This document shows, one piece after another, positions 23,527 to 32,721 of a stretch of 64,000 nt of DNA. Source of the stretch: Hymenobacter translucens (lineage in GTDB: Bacteria > Bacteroidota > Bacteroidia > Cytophagales > Hymenobacteraceae); assembly GCF_020685205.1 (NCBI RefSeq), contig NZ_JAJERB010000007.1:62001-126000 (forward strand), written 5' to 3'. The position numbers and the translations under genes were made by a program. Each line of letters opens with the position of its first letter. Within the stretch, counting starts at the first letter, position 1. Below the pieces are notes generated by a model. That model was not told the origin of the DNA. It was given only the letters and a program-made list of their open reading frames with translations, and made no database searches.

Positions 23527-24477
23527 CTATCTCCTAGCTTCTGCTTCTTCTTCCACCAGACTTTCGGGCATGGTTTCGCGGACGCGGCGGATAAAGATTT
23601 CGTTGATGCTGGGAATCTGCTCCCGGAAGGCGTGCACTTCCACCTGCCCGATCAGGAAGCGCAGCAGGTCGTTGGGCGTGGCGCCCGCGTGCAGCCGTAT
23701 CCGGTCGTAGAAATAGCCGTTTTCCCGGTCGTGGTGCTCGAGCACCTCAAAGTCGGGGTGTACTACCAGCAGATGGCCCTTGCCCTCCACCTCGTAGGTC
23801 TGCGTCTTGAAGGTTTCCTTGATCTGGCTGACCGGGCCGTCGAGCACCTTGCGTGAGCGGTTGATCAGGGCAATATTGTCGCACATTTCCTCGACCGACT
23901 CCATACGGTGGGTCGAGAAGATGATGGTCGCGCCCTTTTTCCGCAGCTCCAGAATCTCATCCTTGATGAGGTTGGCGTTGATCGGGTCGAAGCCCGAAAA
24001 CGGCTCATCCAGGATAATCAGGCTGGGCTCGTGCAGCACGGTGGCAATGAACTGCACCTTCTGCTGCATGCCCTTGCTCAGGTCCTCGACGTACTTATCG
24101 GCCCAGGCCTTGACATCGAACCGCTCCAGCCAGCTTTTGATCCGGGCCGAGGCGTCGGCGCGGGACAGGCCCCGCAGCTGCGCCAGGTACAGGAGCTGCT
24201 CGCCCACCTTCATCTTCTTGTACAGCCCCCGCTCCTCGGGCAGGTAGCCGATCTGGGCAATGTGACTGGGGTTGAGGCGCTGCCCGCGGAAGCGGATTTC
24301 GCCGGAGTCGGCGCCGGTAATCTGGGTGATGATGCGAATCAGGGAGGTCTTGCCGGCCCCGTTCGGCCCCAGCAGGCCGAAGATGCTCTGCTCGGGGATG
24401 TCGAGGCTCACGCCATCGAGGGCGACGTGGTTGGCGTAGGCCTTGCGCACGTCAATTGCTTGGAGAATGGGCTGCAC
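23527..24477 (-). CDS. ABC exporter ATP-binding protein (NatA-like)
   Basis: 316 residues from GTG at 24477 (VQPILQAIDVRKAY). The open frame reaches 24540, but a TACATTTG promoter box at 24515-24508 lies between the two starts, so GTG is preferred. The Walker A motif is GPNGAGKTSL, the ABC signature LSKGMQQKVQFIA, and Walker B LIILDEPFSGFDP. A C-terminal domain of about 90 residues is typical of NatA-type subunits. It powers the permease encoded immediately downstream. Confidence 0.9.
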   Translation of the reverse strand: MQPILQAIDVRKAYANHVALDGVSLDIPEQSIFGLLGPNGAGKTSLIRIITQITGADSGEIRFRGQRLNPSHIAQIGYLPEERGLYKKMKVGEQLLYLAQLRGLSRADASARIKSWLERFDVKAWADKYVEDLSKGMQQKVQFIATVLHEPSLIILDEPFSGFDPINANLIKDEILELRKKGATIIFSTHRMESVEEMCDNIALINRSRKVLDGPVSQIKETFKTQTYEVEGKGHLLVVHPDFEVLEHHDRENGYFYDRIRLHAGATPNDLLRFLIGQVEVHAFREQIPSINEIFIRRVRETMPESLVEEEAEARR

Positions 24478-24507
24478 GATCAGAAAGCAATAAAAGATAT
24501 GAAGGCT

Positions 24508-24515
24508 CAAATGTA
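24508..24515 (-). promoter_or_regulatory. -7 box of the ABC exporter operon
   Basis: TACATTTG on the minus strand matches TAnnTTTG. It lies 31 bases before the GTG start and decides against the longer ORF. Confidence 0.6.
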
Positions 24516-24645
24516 GAAAGATTGCCAGGCACCAAGCCAACTCATTTCACCCGAGCTGCTGTTTCCGCTACCCGAGCGGCGTATCCGGCAGCTGAGCGGT
24601 AAGCGGGGCGGCACCGGTCCAGCAAAAACGAGCCTGGCGTGGGCC

Positions 24646-25263
24646 CTACTGTTCCCCGAGCTCCTGGAGCGCAGCTTCCAGCCGGTCGAGGTGACGGCCA
24701 TACAGCTGCTGCAGGTACCAGCGGGTGCCGTGTATCACGGCCCACTGCAGCAGCAGCCCCAGCACCAGCAGCACCCCGCCCGTAATCAGCAGCAGCTTAC
24801 TGCGCGGCCCCTCGGGCCGGGCCAGCTCTTTGCCCACCATGTACCCGTACATCAGCAGTAGCGAAGCCGGACCGGAAGCCAGGGTGAGGCGGTAGTAGAA
24901 CCGGAGCAGGTCGCGCAGCCCGGCACAGAGGCGCTGCAGGTTGCTGCGCACGTTGCCCCCGGTTTCCGCCATTTGCCGCAGGGTGTTCAGCTTGCGGTAG
25001 TAGTACCCCAGCATGCCCAGCGCCACCAGAAATAAGAATCCGGCCTCCAGCTTGTGCAGAGCTGTATCGGCCCGCCAGAACCCGAAGGGCATGCCCACGG
25101 CCAGCAAAACCGTGAGCCCGGTTTCGAGGCGGGCGTTGGTGCGCATCTTTTCCACCAGTCCGCCGGAGCGGCGACTGAGCAGGCCATCGAGCTGGCCCGG
25201 GCTTAGGGGCGGCGGGGTAGCCGCGGGCTGCTGCCACTGGCGGCGCAAATCGTCGAGTTCCAT
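24646..25263 (-). CDS. Polytopic membrane protein coupled to an ECF sigma factor
   Basis: 205 residues. A short N-terminal cytoplasmic stretch (MELDDLRRQWQ) precedes four hydrophobic segments (about 49-66, 73-90, 128-145, 157-176), and the tail is charged and helical. Its ATG overlaps the sigma factor stop as TGATG, so the two are translationally coupled. Such partners are often anti-sigma factors. The N-terminus resembles no zinc-binding anti-sigma that I can name, so that role is inferred from coupling only. Confidence 0.8.
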   Translation of the reverse strand: MELDDLRRQWQQPAATPPPLSPGQLDGLLSRRSGGLVEKMRTNARLETGLTVLLAVGMPFGFWRADTALHKLEAGFLFLVALGMLGYYYRKLNTLRQMAETGGNVRSNLQRLCAGLRDLLRFYYRLTLASGPASLLLMYGYMVGKELARPEGPRSKLLLITGGVLLVLGLLLQWAVIHGTRWYLQQLYGRHLDRLEAALQELGEQ

Positions 25264-25775
25264 CAGACGGGGCGGGTAAGCAGTTGGCGGATCTTGTCCT
25301 GTACGCGGTGCATCTTCACGCGTACGTTGTTTTGAGTGATGCCCAGGATGTCGGCCATTTCCTCGTAGGTGCGCTCTTCCAGGTACAGCAGCACAAAGGC
25401 CTTGTCGACGTCCGAGAGCCGGTCGATGGCCCGGTACAGGGCCGCCATTTCCTCGGGCTCGTAGCCGTCCGGGTCGGAAACCATGGCCAGGTGCAGCGCT
25501 TCCTCTTCCAGGTTGCTTTGCACCGGGCGCCGGGTTTGCTGGCGCAGGTTGCTGATGGCCACGTTCAGGGCTACGCGGTACAGCCAGGTGCTGAGCTTGG
25601 CCCCGGCCTGGGGCTGGTAGCCGGGCCACGCCCGCCAGAGCTGCAGCACCACTTCCTGAAACAGGTCCTGCTGGTCGTCGGCCCCGGCGCAGTACAGCCG
25701 GCACACCCGCCGCAGCAGGGGCTGGTACTCATTGATGACGGCCACAAAATCAGTAGCAGGGGCAGCGAAGCTCAT
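25263..25775 (-). CDS. ECF family RNA polymerase sigma factor
   Basis: 170 residues. Region 2 is at about 15-85, with DLFQEVVLQLWRAW (37-50) for -10 recognition and core binding. Region 4 is at about 115-165, with RTYEEMADILGITQNNVRVK as the helix-turn-helix. It is followed by the coupled membrane protein. A 116-base inverted repeat lies just upstream and could be involved in control. Target genes are unknown. Confidence 0.92.
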   Translation of the reverse strand: MSFAAPATDFVAVINEYQPLLRRVCRLYCAGADDQQDLFQEVVLQLWRAWPGYQPQAGAKLSTWLYRVALNVAISNLRQQTRRPVQSNLEEEALHLAMVSDPDGYEPEEMAALYRAIDRLSDVDKAFVLLYLEERTYEEMADILGITQNNVRVKMHRVQDKIRQLLTRPV

Positions 25776-25795
25776 GAGGGCGGCGGTTTCAGAGC

Positions 25796-25911
25796 ATATA
25801 TCGGCAACTCCCGGGCAGCATTACAGGCCCGCGGCATTTAAATTTTCCGGACCCCGGACCGCAGAATTTCTTTACCGATCCTGTAATGCCCAGGGCCAGC
25901 TGCCGATATAT
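25796..25911. repeat. Long inverted repeat upstream of the ECF sigma gene
   Basis: atatatcggca (25796-25806) pairs with tgccgatatat (25901-25911), and cattacagg (25819-25827) with cctgtaatg (25880-25888). The connecting arms pair imperfectly. It fills the divergent gap between the sigma factor and the 100-residue membrane protein. Confidence 0.75.
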
Positions 25912-25948
25912 GGGGTGAATCCATCTTCCACCTTTTCCGCTTTCGGTT

Positions 25949-26251
25949 ATGGCCTCTTTCCGCACCGCCGCCAAAACGCCCCTACCCCCTTACATGCTGA
26001 ACCTGCTCACGGCGGGCATGTTCCTGTTCTCGGCTGGGTTTCAGCTTCTCAGGAACTCCTACACCCACGCCGGCGTGTGGCTGGCGCTGAGCCTGAGCTT
26101 TGCCTCGATGGCCCTGAGCAGCCGGTACAAAAAGACCATCTTCACCTACACCACCGGCATTTTTCTGGTGCTTTCCCTGCTGCTCATGGGTCTGCAGATC
26201 AAAGCGGACTATCAGGCCAAGCAGCGGCGTACCCCGGGAGCTTCCCGGTAA
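25949..26251 (+). CDS. Small membrane protein, unknown
   Basis: 100 residues with three hydrophobic segments (about 16-35, 39-58, 65-84) and a basic C-terminus ending KQRRTPGASR. No family is recognised. It diverges from the ECF sigma factor across a long inverted repeat and may share its control region. The coding look comes from consistent GC-rich third positions. Confidence 0.65.
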   Translation: MASFRTAAKTPLPPYMLNLLTAGMFLFSAGFQLLRNSYTHAGVWLALSLSFASMALSSRYKKTIFTYTTGIFLVLSLLLMGLQIKADYQAKQRRTPGASR

Positions 26252-26368
26252 ACGGGCTGCGCCAGGACGGCTCCGCTCGTGAATACGCCTGCAGGGCGTA
26301 TTATTGATAAACCGGGCCGGGCAACTATTCGTCCGGCGGCGGGCTCTACTGCCTAACCCAACTCCGAT

Positions 26369-27730
26369 ATGAAGCTACTCCTTACCCTTGTCGCCCTGCT
26401 GAGCCTGTCGGGCGGCAGCTACGCTCAAACCTCCCGCCCTGCGAGTGCCGCTCCGCTGCTGTTTGAACGGGCACAGCGCTCCCGCCCGGTACCGGCAGCC
26501 GGCCCGGGAACCCAGGCCCGGGGCATCAGTGCCTCGGTGGTGGTGCCGGGCCGGAGCGTGGAACACCGCTGGATGCTGCCAACCGGCCGCTGGGGCGATG
26601 GCACAATTACCTCCCATACCTACAACAGCCGGGGTCAGGTTACCCAGCACCTCATCAACGACTCGGTTTCCAACCAGCCGCGGCGCCGGGAGCTGCTGAC
26701 CTACAATGCCCAGGGAGCCGTAACCGAACGCCTGGATCAGCGCTGGAACGGCACGGCTTACGTCAACGAGATCCGGGAGGTGCACACGTTCGACGCCCAG
26801 AGCCGGGCGCTTATCAGCCTCTACCAGACCTGGCAGAACAACACCTGGTTCACGAGCAATGGCAGCCGTAGCGCCTACACCACCAACCCGGCGGGCATCG
26901 TCGTCGGCGAAACCTTCGAAAACTGGGATGCCATGGCCGGTACCTGGCAGCCTTCGGGGCGCCTTACCTACCTCCTGAACGCCAGCAACCAATGGACGGA
27001 CGTTGTGCAGGAAGGGTGGACCAACGGAGCCTACGTGAACATCGCCCGAATCCGCAACATCAGCTGGCACAACTGGGCCGAGCTGCAGCCCGCTTATTTT
27101 GAGCAGCAGGAATGGGACGATTTCGCCAATGCCTGGTTTGACGCTCAGCGCTTCACCTTCACTTACCAGTCCAACGGGAGCACGGTATACATCGGCGAAG
27201 CTTTCGTTGCCCCCGGGGTCTGGGTTAACGACATGCGGTATACGGATACGTACGACAATTTCGGCAACATCCTTCTCGAGCAGGGAGAGGAATGGGATAA
27301 TGCCGCCTGGAACATCGTCTACGGCTACCAGTACCTGCTTTCCTACACCGCCACCAACCAGGTGCGCCGCAAGGTCGTGCAGCAGTTCAACGACCGCGCC
27401 GGCGCTTACGTCAACTCCCTGGTCACCGCTTATTCCGGCTTTATTACGCTGGAAACCCGCCGGGCTACGGAGCTGGAAGCCGCCGCTTCGCTGTATCCAA
27501 ACCCGACCCAGGCTACCGCTACCCTACTCGTAGCTGGCCTGCGGGACCAGGGCACCGTACCGGGCCAGGTGCTGAACGCCATGGGCCAGGTCGTACAGCC
27601 CCTGTCGTTGCGGCCGCAGCAGGGCACTATCCGGCAGGAGCTCGACCTGAGCGCACTGCCCGCGGGCCTCTACACCGTGCGCCTGCACACCACTGCGGGC
27701 ACCGTAGTCAAGCGCGTAGTGAGGCAGTAG
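26369..27730 (+). CDS. Secreted repeat protein with a type IX secretion C-terminal domain
   Basis: 453 residues. The signal peptide is MKLLLTLVALLSLSGGSYAQ. Residues about 90-360 hold roughly eight imperfect repeats of about 42 residues. Each is built around a W/F-rich segment such as QTWQNNTWF, EEWDNAAWN or QEWDDFANAWF followed by a Tyr/Thr strand, suggesting a beta-rich fold. The last 80 residues form a T9SS type A sorting domain (SLYPNPTQ, then LPAGLYTVRL and a basic VVKRVVRQ end). The protein is expected at the cell surface or outside. The function of the repeat is unknown. Confidence 0.85.
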   Translation: MKLLLTLVALLSLSGGSYAQTSRPASAAPLLFERAQRSRPVPAAGPGTQARGISASVVVPGRSVEHRWMLPTGRWGDGTITSHTYNSRGQVTQHLINDSVSNQPRRRELLTYNAQGAVTERLDQRWNGTAYVNEIREVHTFDAQSRALISLYQTWQNNTWFTSNGSRSAYTTNPAGIVVGETFENWDAMAGTWQPSGRLTYLLNASNQWTDVVQEGWTNGAYVNIARIRNISWHNWAELQPAYFEQQEWDDFANAWFDAQRFTFTYQSNGSTVYIGEAFVAPGVWVNDMRYTDTYDNFGNILLEQGEEWDNAAWNIVYGYQYLLSYTATNQVRRKVVQQFNDRAGAYVNSLVTAYSGFITLETRRATELEAAASLYPNPTQATATLLVAGLRDQGTVPGQVLNAMGQVVQPLSLRPQQGTIRQELDLSALPAGLYTVRLHTTAGTVVKRVVRQ

Positions 27731-27756
27731 ACTGATACAGCTGCCGCATTGGGCAC

Positions 27757-27792
27757 AAAAAAGCCCGCTGTTTTCCAACAGCGGGCTTTTTT
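27757..27792. terminator. Bidirectional rho-independent terminator
   Basis: AAAAAAGCCCGCTGTT and AACAGCGGGCTTTTTT are exact complements around TTCC. It serves both the T9SS protein gene and dnaJ. Confidence 0.93.
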
Positions 27793-27813
27793 ATAACTCG
27801 AGCTCTAGTCGGC

Positions 27814-28953
27814 TTACTGGAAGTACTCCTTTACTTTCTCGAAGAAGCCCTTGTCGTTCTTGCCCGGGTTGGGCGCGAAGTTCTGGGAGTCGCGTAGCTT
27901 TTCCAGGATCTGGCGCTCCTCGGAGTTCACGCTCTTCGGGGTCCAGACATTGATGTGAATGAGCTGGTCGCCGCGGCCGTAGCCGTTCAGGTCCTTGATG
28001 CCCTTGCCGCGCAGACGCAGGATCTTGCCGGGCTGGGTGCCGGGGTCCACCTTGATCTTAACCTTGCCTTCGATGGTAGGCACTTCGATGTTCGCTCCCA
28101 GCGCCGCATCCACGAAGGAAATGTACTGGTCGAACATGATGTTGTTGCCGTCGCGCTTGAGCAGCTCGTGCGGCTCCTCCTCGATCTGGATGAGCAGGTC
28201 GCCGGCCACGCCCCCGCGCTCGGGATAGTTGCCCTTGCCGTTCATGGAAAGCTGCATGCCCTCGGCCACGCCGGCGGGAATGTTGATCGGGATGATTTCT
28301 TCTTTGAGTTCCCGGCCTTCGCCGTGGCACACGTCGCACTTGGCACTCACAATCTTGCCTTCGCCCTGGCAGGTGGGGCAGGTCGAGGAGCTGACCATCT
28401 GGCCCAGCATCGTATTCACCACGCGCTTCACCTGGCCCTGGCCGTGGCAAGTGCCGCAGTCCTTGAGGTCGGTGCCGTTCTTGGCGCCGGTTCCGGTGCA
28501 GGTGCTGCAGGCTACGTAGCGCTTCACCTTGATCTTTTTCTCGACGCCGTTGGCGACTTCCTCAAGGTCGAGCTTGAGCTTGATGCGCAGGTTGGAGCCT
28601 TTGCGCACGCGCCGGCCGCCACCCTGCCGGCCCCCGAAGAAGCCTTCGAAGCCACCGCCCCCGCCGAAGATGTCGCCGAACTGGGAGAAAATGTCTTCCA
28701 TATTCGGTCCGCCGCCCGAGGCGCCGCCCATGCCCCGGTGCCCGAACTGGTCGTAGCGGGCGCGCTTCTGCTCATCAGACAGCACCTCGTAGGCCTCGGC
28801 AGCTTCCTTGAACTTGTCTTCGGCTGTCGGGTCGTCGGGGTTTTTGTCGGGATGGTACTTGATGGCCACCTTGCGGTAGGCCTTCTTGATTTCATCAGCC
28901 GCAGCGTTCTTGGCGACGCCCAACACCTCGTAATAATCTCGCTTCTCTGCCAT
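27814..28953 (-). CDS. dnaJ: Chaperone DnaJ (Hsp40)
   Basis: 379 residues. The J domain has HPD at 34-36, followed by a Gly/Phe-rich stretch (about 73-112). Four CxxCxGxG zinc repeats start at Cys149, Cys166, Cys192 and Cys206. The C-terminal substrate-binding domains follow. It stimulates DnaK ATPase and delivers unfolded clients. grpE lies 12 bases upstream in the same operon; dnaK is not in the window. Confidence 0.97.
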   Translation of the reverse strand: MAEKRDYYEVLGVAKNAAADEIKKAYRKVAIKYHPDKNPDDPTAEDKFKEAAEAYEVLSDEQKRARYDQFGHRGMGGASGGGPNMEDIFSQFGDIFGGGGGFEGFFGGRQGGGRRVRKGSNLRIKLKLDLEEVANGVEKKIKVKRYVACSTCTGTGAKNGTDLKDCGTCHGQGQVKRVVNTMLGQMVSSSTCPTCQGEGKIVSAKCDVCHGEGRELKEEIIPINIPAGVAEGMQLSMNGKGNYPERGGVAGDLLIQIEEEPHELLKRDGNNIMFDQYISFVDAALGANIEVPTIEGKVKIKVDPGTQPGKILRLRGKGIKDLNGYGRGDQLIHINVWTPKSVNSEERQILEKLRDSQNFAPNPGKNDKGFFEKVKEYFQ

Positions 28954-28965
28954 GATACGCCTTGT

Positions 28966-29538
28966 TTACTGGCCCAACACCACTTTCGCGTGGCGGATTA
29001 CTTTGTCGCCCAGGTAGTAGCCCTTCTCAATCTCGTCGACCACCTTGCCCTTCAGGTCCTCCGAAGGCGCCGGAATCTGGGTGATGGCCTCGTGCAGGTC
29101 TGGGTCGAAGCCGCCCCCCTTTACTTCCATCGAAGTCAGGCCCTTGCCCTGGAGGGTTTTGGCGAGCTTGTTATAGATAATGTCCACGCTCTCGCGCACC
29201 ACCGTCACGTCTTCCGACGACTGGGTATGGGTGCGGGCGCGCTCGAAGTCGTCGAGCACGGGCAGCAGGGCCACCATCAGCTCCTGGTTGGCGGTCTTGA
29301 ACAGGTCGGCGCGCTCCTTGGCGGTGCGGCGCTTGTAGTTATCGAACTCGGCGGCCAAGCGCAGGTACTTGTCCTTCAGCTCGGCCAGCTCGGCATCGGT
29401 TTTGGAAGCTTCAGCCTGGGGCGCACCGGTGGTTTCACCGGTTTCGGTGGTCGTTGCCTCATCGGCCATTTCGCCAGCCATATGCGTGGGGTCAGCGGCC
29501 AGATTGTCGTCCTGAGGTAGTTGCTTATCGTCAGCCAT
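28966..29538 (-). CDS. grpE: Nucleotide exchange factor GrpE
   Basis: 190 residues from MADDKQLPQ. An in-frame ATG 11 codons upstream (29571) would add a basic MKNPFRRIFTK and cannot be excluded. An acidic Thr/Glu-rich N-terminus is followed by a long coiled-coil (about 50-105) and the conserved GrpE beta domain with GGGFDPDLHEAITQIP. It acts as nucleotide exchange factor for DnaK. It is co-transcribed with dnaJ. Confidence 0.94.
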   Translation of the reverse strand: MADDKQLPQDDNLAADPTHMAGEMADEATTTETGETTGAPQAEASKTDAELAELKDKYLRLAAEFDNYKRRTAKERADLFKTANQELMVALLPVLDDFERARTHTQSSEDVTVVRESVDIIYNKLAKTLQGKGLTSMEVKGGGFDPDLHEAITQIPAPSEDLKGKVVDEIEKGYYLGDKVIRHAKVVLGQ

Positions 29539-29729
29539 CTTGGTAAATATTCGTCGGAAAGGGTTTTTCACGGAGTTTGCCGTTGGGCACGCGTTGCGGG
29601 CGCAAGGAGTTTGCCAAAGCTCAGCCGGCTGTCATAGTGGCACGGCAACCTTGGCCGCAGGGCAGTTGGTTCAGTGGTCAAGGAAATAGCCGGAGCTGGC
29701 TATTTTCACGCTCCATTAACCAGCAGCTT

Positions 29730-30089
29730 ATGTTGATTAGCCTAACCCGGGACAGCGTAGCCATGGGCGACGACTGCTTAGCTCCCCACACGCGCCATCT
29801 TACTGTGGCGGATGGCACCGGGCTCCTGGAAATCCTGCAGCTTGTGCATTCCACCCGCTATCTGGCTTCTATTTCCGGGGGTATGGCTACCTGGGTCGCC
29901 ATCCTCGGCAAGCCTGTGGCTGTACTGGCTCAGCAGTGGGCCGAACCGGTGCTCTTGTCCGACGCAACGGCATTTCAGCAGTTGAAACAAGACGAGCTGC
30001 AGCTCCACTTTCGCTACTATGCTCAGCGGGACCCGGTAGAAGTGCTGGATGAGCTGCGGCAAATTACCCAGTGGCTTAATCCCGGCTGA
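29730..30089 (+). CDS. Hypothetical 119-residue protein
   Basis: 119 residues from ATG at 29730 (MLISLTRDSVAMGDD). The open frame extends upstream, but that part has no coding character. The protein has no signal or membrane segment. RYLASISGGMATWVAIL is its most hydrophobic part, and the C-terminus is helical (VEVLDELRQITQWLNPG). No family is recognised. It stands between grpE and obgE and converges on obgE. Confidence 0.6.
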   Translation: MLISLTRDSVAMGDDCLAPHTRHLTVADGTGLLEILQLVHSTRYLASISGGMATWVAILGKPVAVLAQQWAEPVLLSDATAFQQLKQDELQLHFRYYAQRDPVEVLDELRQITQWLNPG

Positions 30090-30119
30090 AAGGTCGCAGC
30101 ACTTATTCCACCCTATCCT

Positions 30120-31115
30120 TTATTCCGCATGCAGCGCCTGCCAGATCATGTCCTTTAGGGGCTGAATGTTCTTATTGGTCAGGCTGGAGATGAAGACGCT
30201 GGGCAGGTCGGTGGGCAGGGTCGCGCGGATTTCGGCTTCCAGCTCGTCGTCAATCAGATCCGACTTGGTGATGGCCAGCAGGCGGCGCTTCTCCAGCAGT
30301 TCGGGGTTGAACTGGGACAGCTCGCTGATGAGCACGTCGTACTCGGCAGCAATGTCGGGCGAGTCGCAGCTAATCATGAACAGCAGGATGGAGTTGCGCT
30401 CGATGTGCTTCAGGAAGCGCGTACCCAGGCCCCGGCCCTCAGCCGCCCCCTCGATAATGCCGGGGATGTCGGCCATCACAAACGACTTGTAGTCGCGATA
30501 CGCCACTACGCCCAGGTTCGGCACCAGCGTGGTAAAGGCGTAGTCAGCAATCTTAGGCTTGGCCGCCGACACCACCGACAGCAACGTGCTCTTGCCGGCG
30601 TTCGGGAAGCCGACGAGGCCCACGTCGGCCAGCAGCTTGAGTTCCAGCACCACCCATTCGTCGATGCCGGGCTCCCCGGGCTGGGCGTAGGTGGGGGCCT
30701 GGTTGGTAGCCGACTTGAAATGGTCGTTACCCAGGCCGCCCCGGCCGCCGGGCGTCAGAATGATGCGCTGCCCGTGCTCGGTAACCTCAGCTTTGATTTC
30801 ACCGGTTTCGGCGTCGCGGGCAATGGTGCCGAGCGGCACGGGCACGATGATGTCTTCGCCCTGGGCGCCGGTGCGCAGGCTTTCCTGCCCGTTCACGCCG
30901 TGTCCGGCAATGATGTGCTTCTGGTACTGCAGGTGGAGCAGCGTCCAAAGCTGGGAGTTTCCTTCCAGGATGATGTGGCCGCCCCGCCCCCCGTCGCCGC
31001 CGTCGGGGCCGCCGTTGGGCAGGCCCTTGGCCCGGAAGAAATGAGCCGAGCCGGCCCCGCCCCGCCCCGAGCGGCAGTTGATTTTAACGTAGTCGATGAA
31101 GTTGTTGGAAGCCAC
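30120..31115 (-). CDS. obgE: Obg family GTPase
   Basis: 331 residues. The glycine-rich Obg fold is at about 1-158 ([22 protein letters not shown]). The GTPase domain follows, with G1 [10 protein letters not shown] and a G3-region [16 protein letters not shown]. The C-terminal OCT domain seen in longer Obg proteins is absent, as in many Bacteroidota. It binds the 50S subunit and is essential for ribosome maturation in model bacteria. Confidence 0.96.
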   Translation of the reverse strand: MASNNFIDYVKINCRSGRGGAGSAHFFRAKGLPNGGPDGGDGGRGGHIILEGNSQLWTLLHLQYQKHIIAGHGVNGQESLRTGAQGEDIIVPVPLGTIARDAETGEIKAEVTEHGQRIILTPGGRGGLGNDHFKSATNQAPTYAQPGEPGIDEWVVLELKLLADVGLVGFPNAGKSTLLSVVSAAKPKIADYAFTTLVPNLGVVAYRDYKSFVMADIPGIIEGAAEGRGLGTRFLKHIERNSILLFMISCDSPDIAAEYDVLISELSQFNPELLEKRRLLAITKSDLIDDELEAEIRATLPTDLPSVFISSLTNKNIQPLKDMIWQALHAE

Positions 31116-31128
31116 TGGGAGGAATTAG

Positions 31129-31164
31129 TAATGAAGAATTAAGAATTAAGAATTAATCCCTGAT
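31129..31164. repeat. Tandem AAGAATT tract
   Basis: Four near-copies of GAATTAA follow in tandem (taatgaagaattaagaatt and on). This is AT-rich low-complexity DNA upstream of obgE. Confidence 0.7.
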
Positions 31165-31195
31165 TCCGTTCTTGAATGAATTGACCAAAAAAAGG

Positions 31196-31299
31196 CTGTC
31201 ACCCTGAGCGGGCGAAAGACCTTAACCGGTTTGAACGACTTATCGTTTCCACGACTCGTTCTTGCGTGCTAAGGTCCTTTGCTGCGCTCAGGATGACAG
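31196..31299. repeat. Palindromic repeat (GTCACCCTGAGCG variant)
   Basis: ctgtcaccctgagcg and cgctcaggatgacag are nearly exact complements; inner aaagacctta pairs with taaggtccttt. It is a separate subfamily of the GTCATGC palindromes and lies between obgE and adk. Confidence 0.85.
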
Positions 31300-31328
31300 A
31301 CCGGGTTACTGGGGTACGGCAGGCCGGG

Positions 31329-31952
31329 TTAAGCTTTTACTTCGTCGGCCGCCAGGCCACCCGATACGGGCGCGACGGGCTGGTTGGCGTCGATGATGCG
31401 GCAGATCTGGGAGAAGATGTCGTCGATGGCGCCGATGCCGTTGAGGCCGTGAAACTTGCCCTGCCCGGCGTAGTAGCTGGCTACCTGGGCGGTTTCGTTG
31501 TTGTACACCGATACCCGCTTGCGGATTTTGGCTTCGTCCTGGTCGTCGGGGCGGCCGCTGGTCTTGCCCCGCTCCAGCAGGCGCTTGACCAGCTCTTCCT
31601 CGGCTACTTCCAGGGCAATCATGCAGCTCACGCCGGTGTCGTAGCGCTGGGTCAGCTCGTCGAGGCTGGCAGCCTGGGGCACGGTGCGGGGAAAGCCATC
31701 GAAGATAAAGCCGGCCGCGTCGGTATTGCCGGCCAGCTGGGTTTCAATCATGCCAATCACCACTTCGTCCGGCACGAGCAGGCCCTCATCCATCAGCTTC
31801 TTGGCGTGCAGGCCCAACTCGGTGCCCTGCGCAATCTGGGAACGGAGCAGGTCGCCGGTAGACAGGTGAACCAGGTTATAGCGGGCAATGAGCTTCTGAC
31901 TTTGCGTTCCTTTGCCGGCGCCGGGGGGGCCGAAGAGCACGATATTCAGCAT
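31329..31952 (-). CDS. adk: Adenylate kinase
   Basis: 207 residues. The P-loop is GPPGAGKGTQSQKL at 8-21, and FIFDGFPRTVPQA is the conserved AMP-side segment. The LID is of the short type (RGKTSGRPDDQ) without zinc cysteines. A C-terminal tail of about 20 residues (ANQPVAPVSGGLAADEVKA) extends past the normal end. It interconverts ATP, ADP and AMP. A near-consensus TATCTTTC box is seen at 32002-31995. Confidence 0.96.
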   Translation of the reverse strand: MLNIVLFGPPGAGKGTQSQKLIARYNLVHLSTGDLLRSQIAQGTELGLHAKKLMDEGLLVPDEVVIGMIETQLAGNTDAAGFIFDGFPRTVPQAASLDELTQRYDTGVSCMIALEVAEEELVKRLLERGKTSGRPDDQDEAKIRKRVSVYNNETAQVASYYAGQGKFHGLNGIGAIDDIFSQICRIIDANQPVAPVSGGLAADEVKA

Positions 31953-32062
31953 AAAGACGAAGTGTTACGCGGGAAGAAGAGCGGGTGAGTGTGGGAAAGA
32001 TAACAAATTGACAACAAAGAGTCCGTGTACGGAAGAAGGGCGTTTATGGCCGCTGGCTGAGC

Positions 32063-32602
32063 TTAAAGGGCCTTGTAAACGTCGGGGTAGTTGCGCCCCA
32101 GTCCGTCGTAGTCGAGCCCGTAGCCGACCACAAACTCGTTGGGAATGGAGATGCTGGCGTAGCGGATGTTGAGCTCGTGCTGCAGGCACTCCGGCTTGAT
32201 CAGCAGGCAGGCGACCTCCACCGAAGCGGCTCCCCGGCTGCTGAGCATGTCGAGCAGGTAGCGGATGGTGTGGCCGGTATCCACAATGTCTTCCAAGAGT
32301 ACCAGGTGGCGCCCCTTCACGTCCTCCTGCAGGCCCAGCACTTCGCGCACCTTGCCGGTGCTGCCGGTGCCCTCGTACGAGGCTACCCGGATAAAGGCCA
32401 CCTCGCAGGGAATGCTCAGACGCTTCATCAGGTCGGCAGCGAACATAAACGAGCCATTGAGCACGGCCACGAACAGGGGCTGCTTGCCGGCATAGTCCTC
32501 GTTGAGCCGGGCAGCCAGAATCCGAATGGCGTCGGTCAGCTGCTCATACGGCAAATACGGAGCAAACTGCTTGTCGTGCAGCGAGATGATGGATTCAGGC
32601 AT
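32063..32602 (-). CDS. hpt: Hypoxanthine phosphoribosyltransferase
   Basis: 179 residues from ATG at 32602 (MPESIISLHDKQ). The longer frame to 32710 would start upstream of the TACCTTTG promoter at 32645 and cross a terminator. The PRPP-binding loop is VLLEDIVDTGHTIRYLL, and VVGYGLDYDGLGRNYP is the base-binding end. It salvages hypoxanthine and guanine with PRPP in the cytoplasm. Confidence 0.94.
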   Translation of the reverse strand: MPESIISLHDKQFAPYLPYEQLTDAIRILAARLNEDYAGKQPLFVAVLNGSFMFAADLMKRLSIPCEVAFIRVASYEGTGSTGKVREVLGLQEDVKGRHLVLLEDIVDTGHTIRYLLDMLSSRGAASVEVACLLIKPECLQHELNIRYASISIPNEFVVGYGLDYDGLGRNYPDVYKAL

Positions 32603-32637
32603 CCAGGGTTGGGTTGATTGGCCGGTGAAAGCGAGGT

Positions 32638-32645
32638 CAAAGGTA
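32638..32645 (-). promoter_or_regulatory. -7 box of hpt
   Basis: TACCTTTG on the minus strand, 35 bases before the preferred ATG. Confidence 0.7.
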
Positions 32646-32649
32646 AGAC

Positions 32650-32684
32650 AAAAAAAGCAGCCCTTCCGGTGGGGAAGGGCTGCT
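32650..32684 (-). terminator. Rho-independent terminator of hppA
   Basis: AGCAGCCCTTCC/GGAAGGGCTGCT stem followed on the minus strand by seven T residues, 37 bases after the hppA stop. Confidence 0.9.
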
Positions 32685-32721
32685 GCGGAAATCCGGCTCC
32701 GGGCCGGCAAGCCACGGCTGT

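Noticed and set aside
27955..29520. 521-codon open frame opposite dnaJ and grpE
   Set aside because: It crosses two real genes and their gap. Composition and lack of motifs mark it as a shadow.
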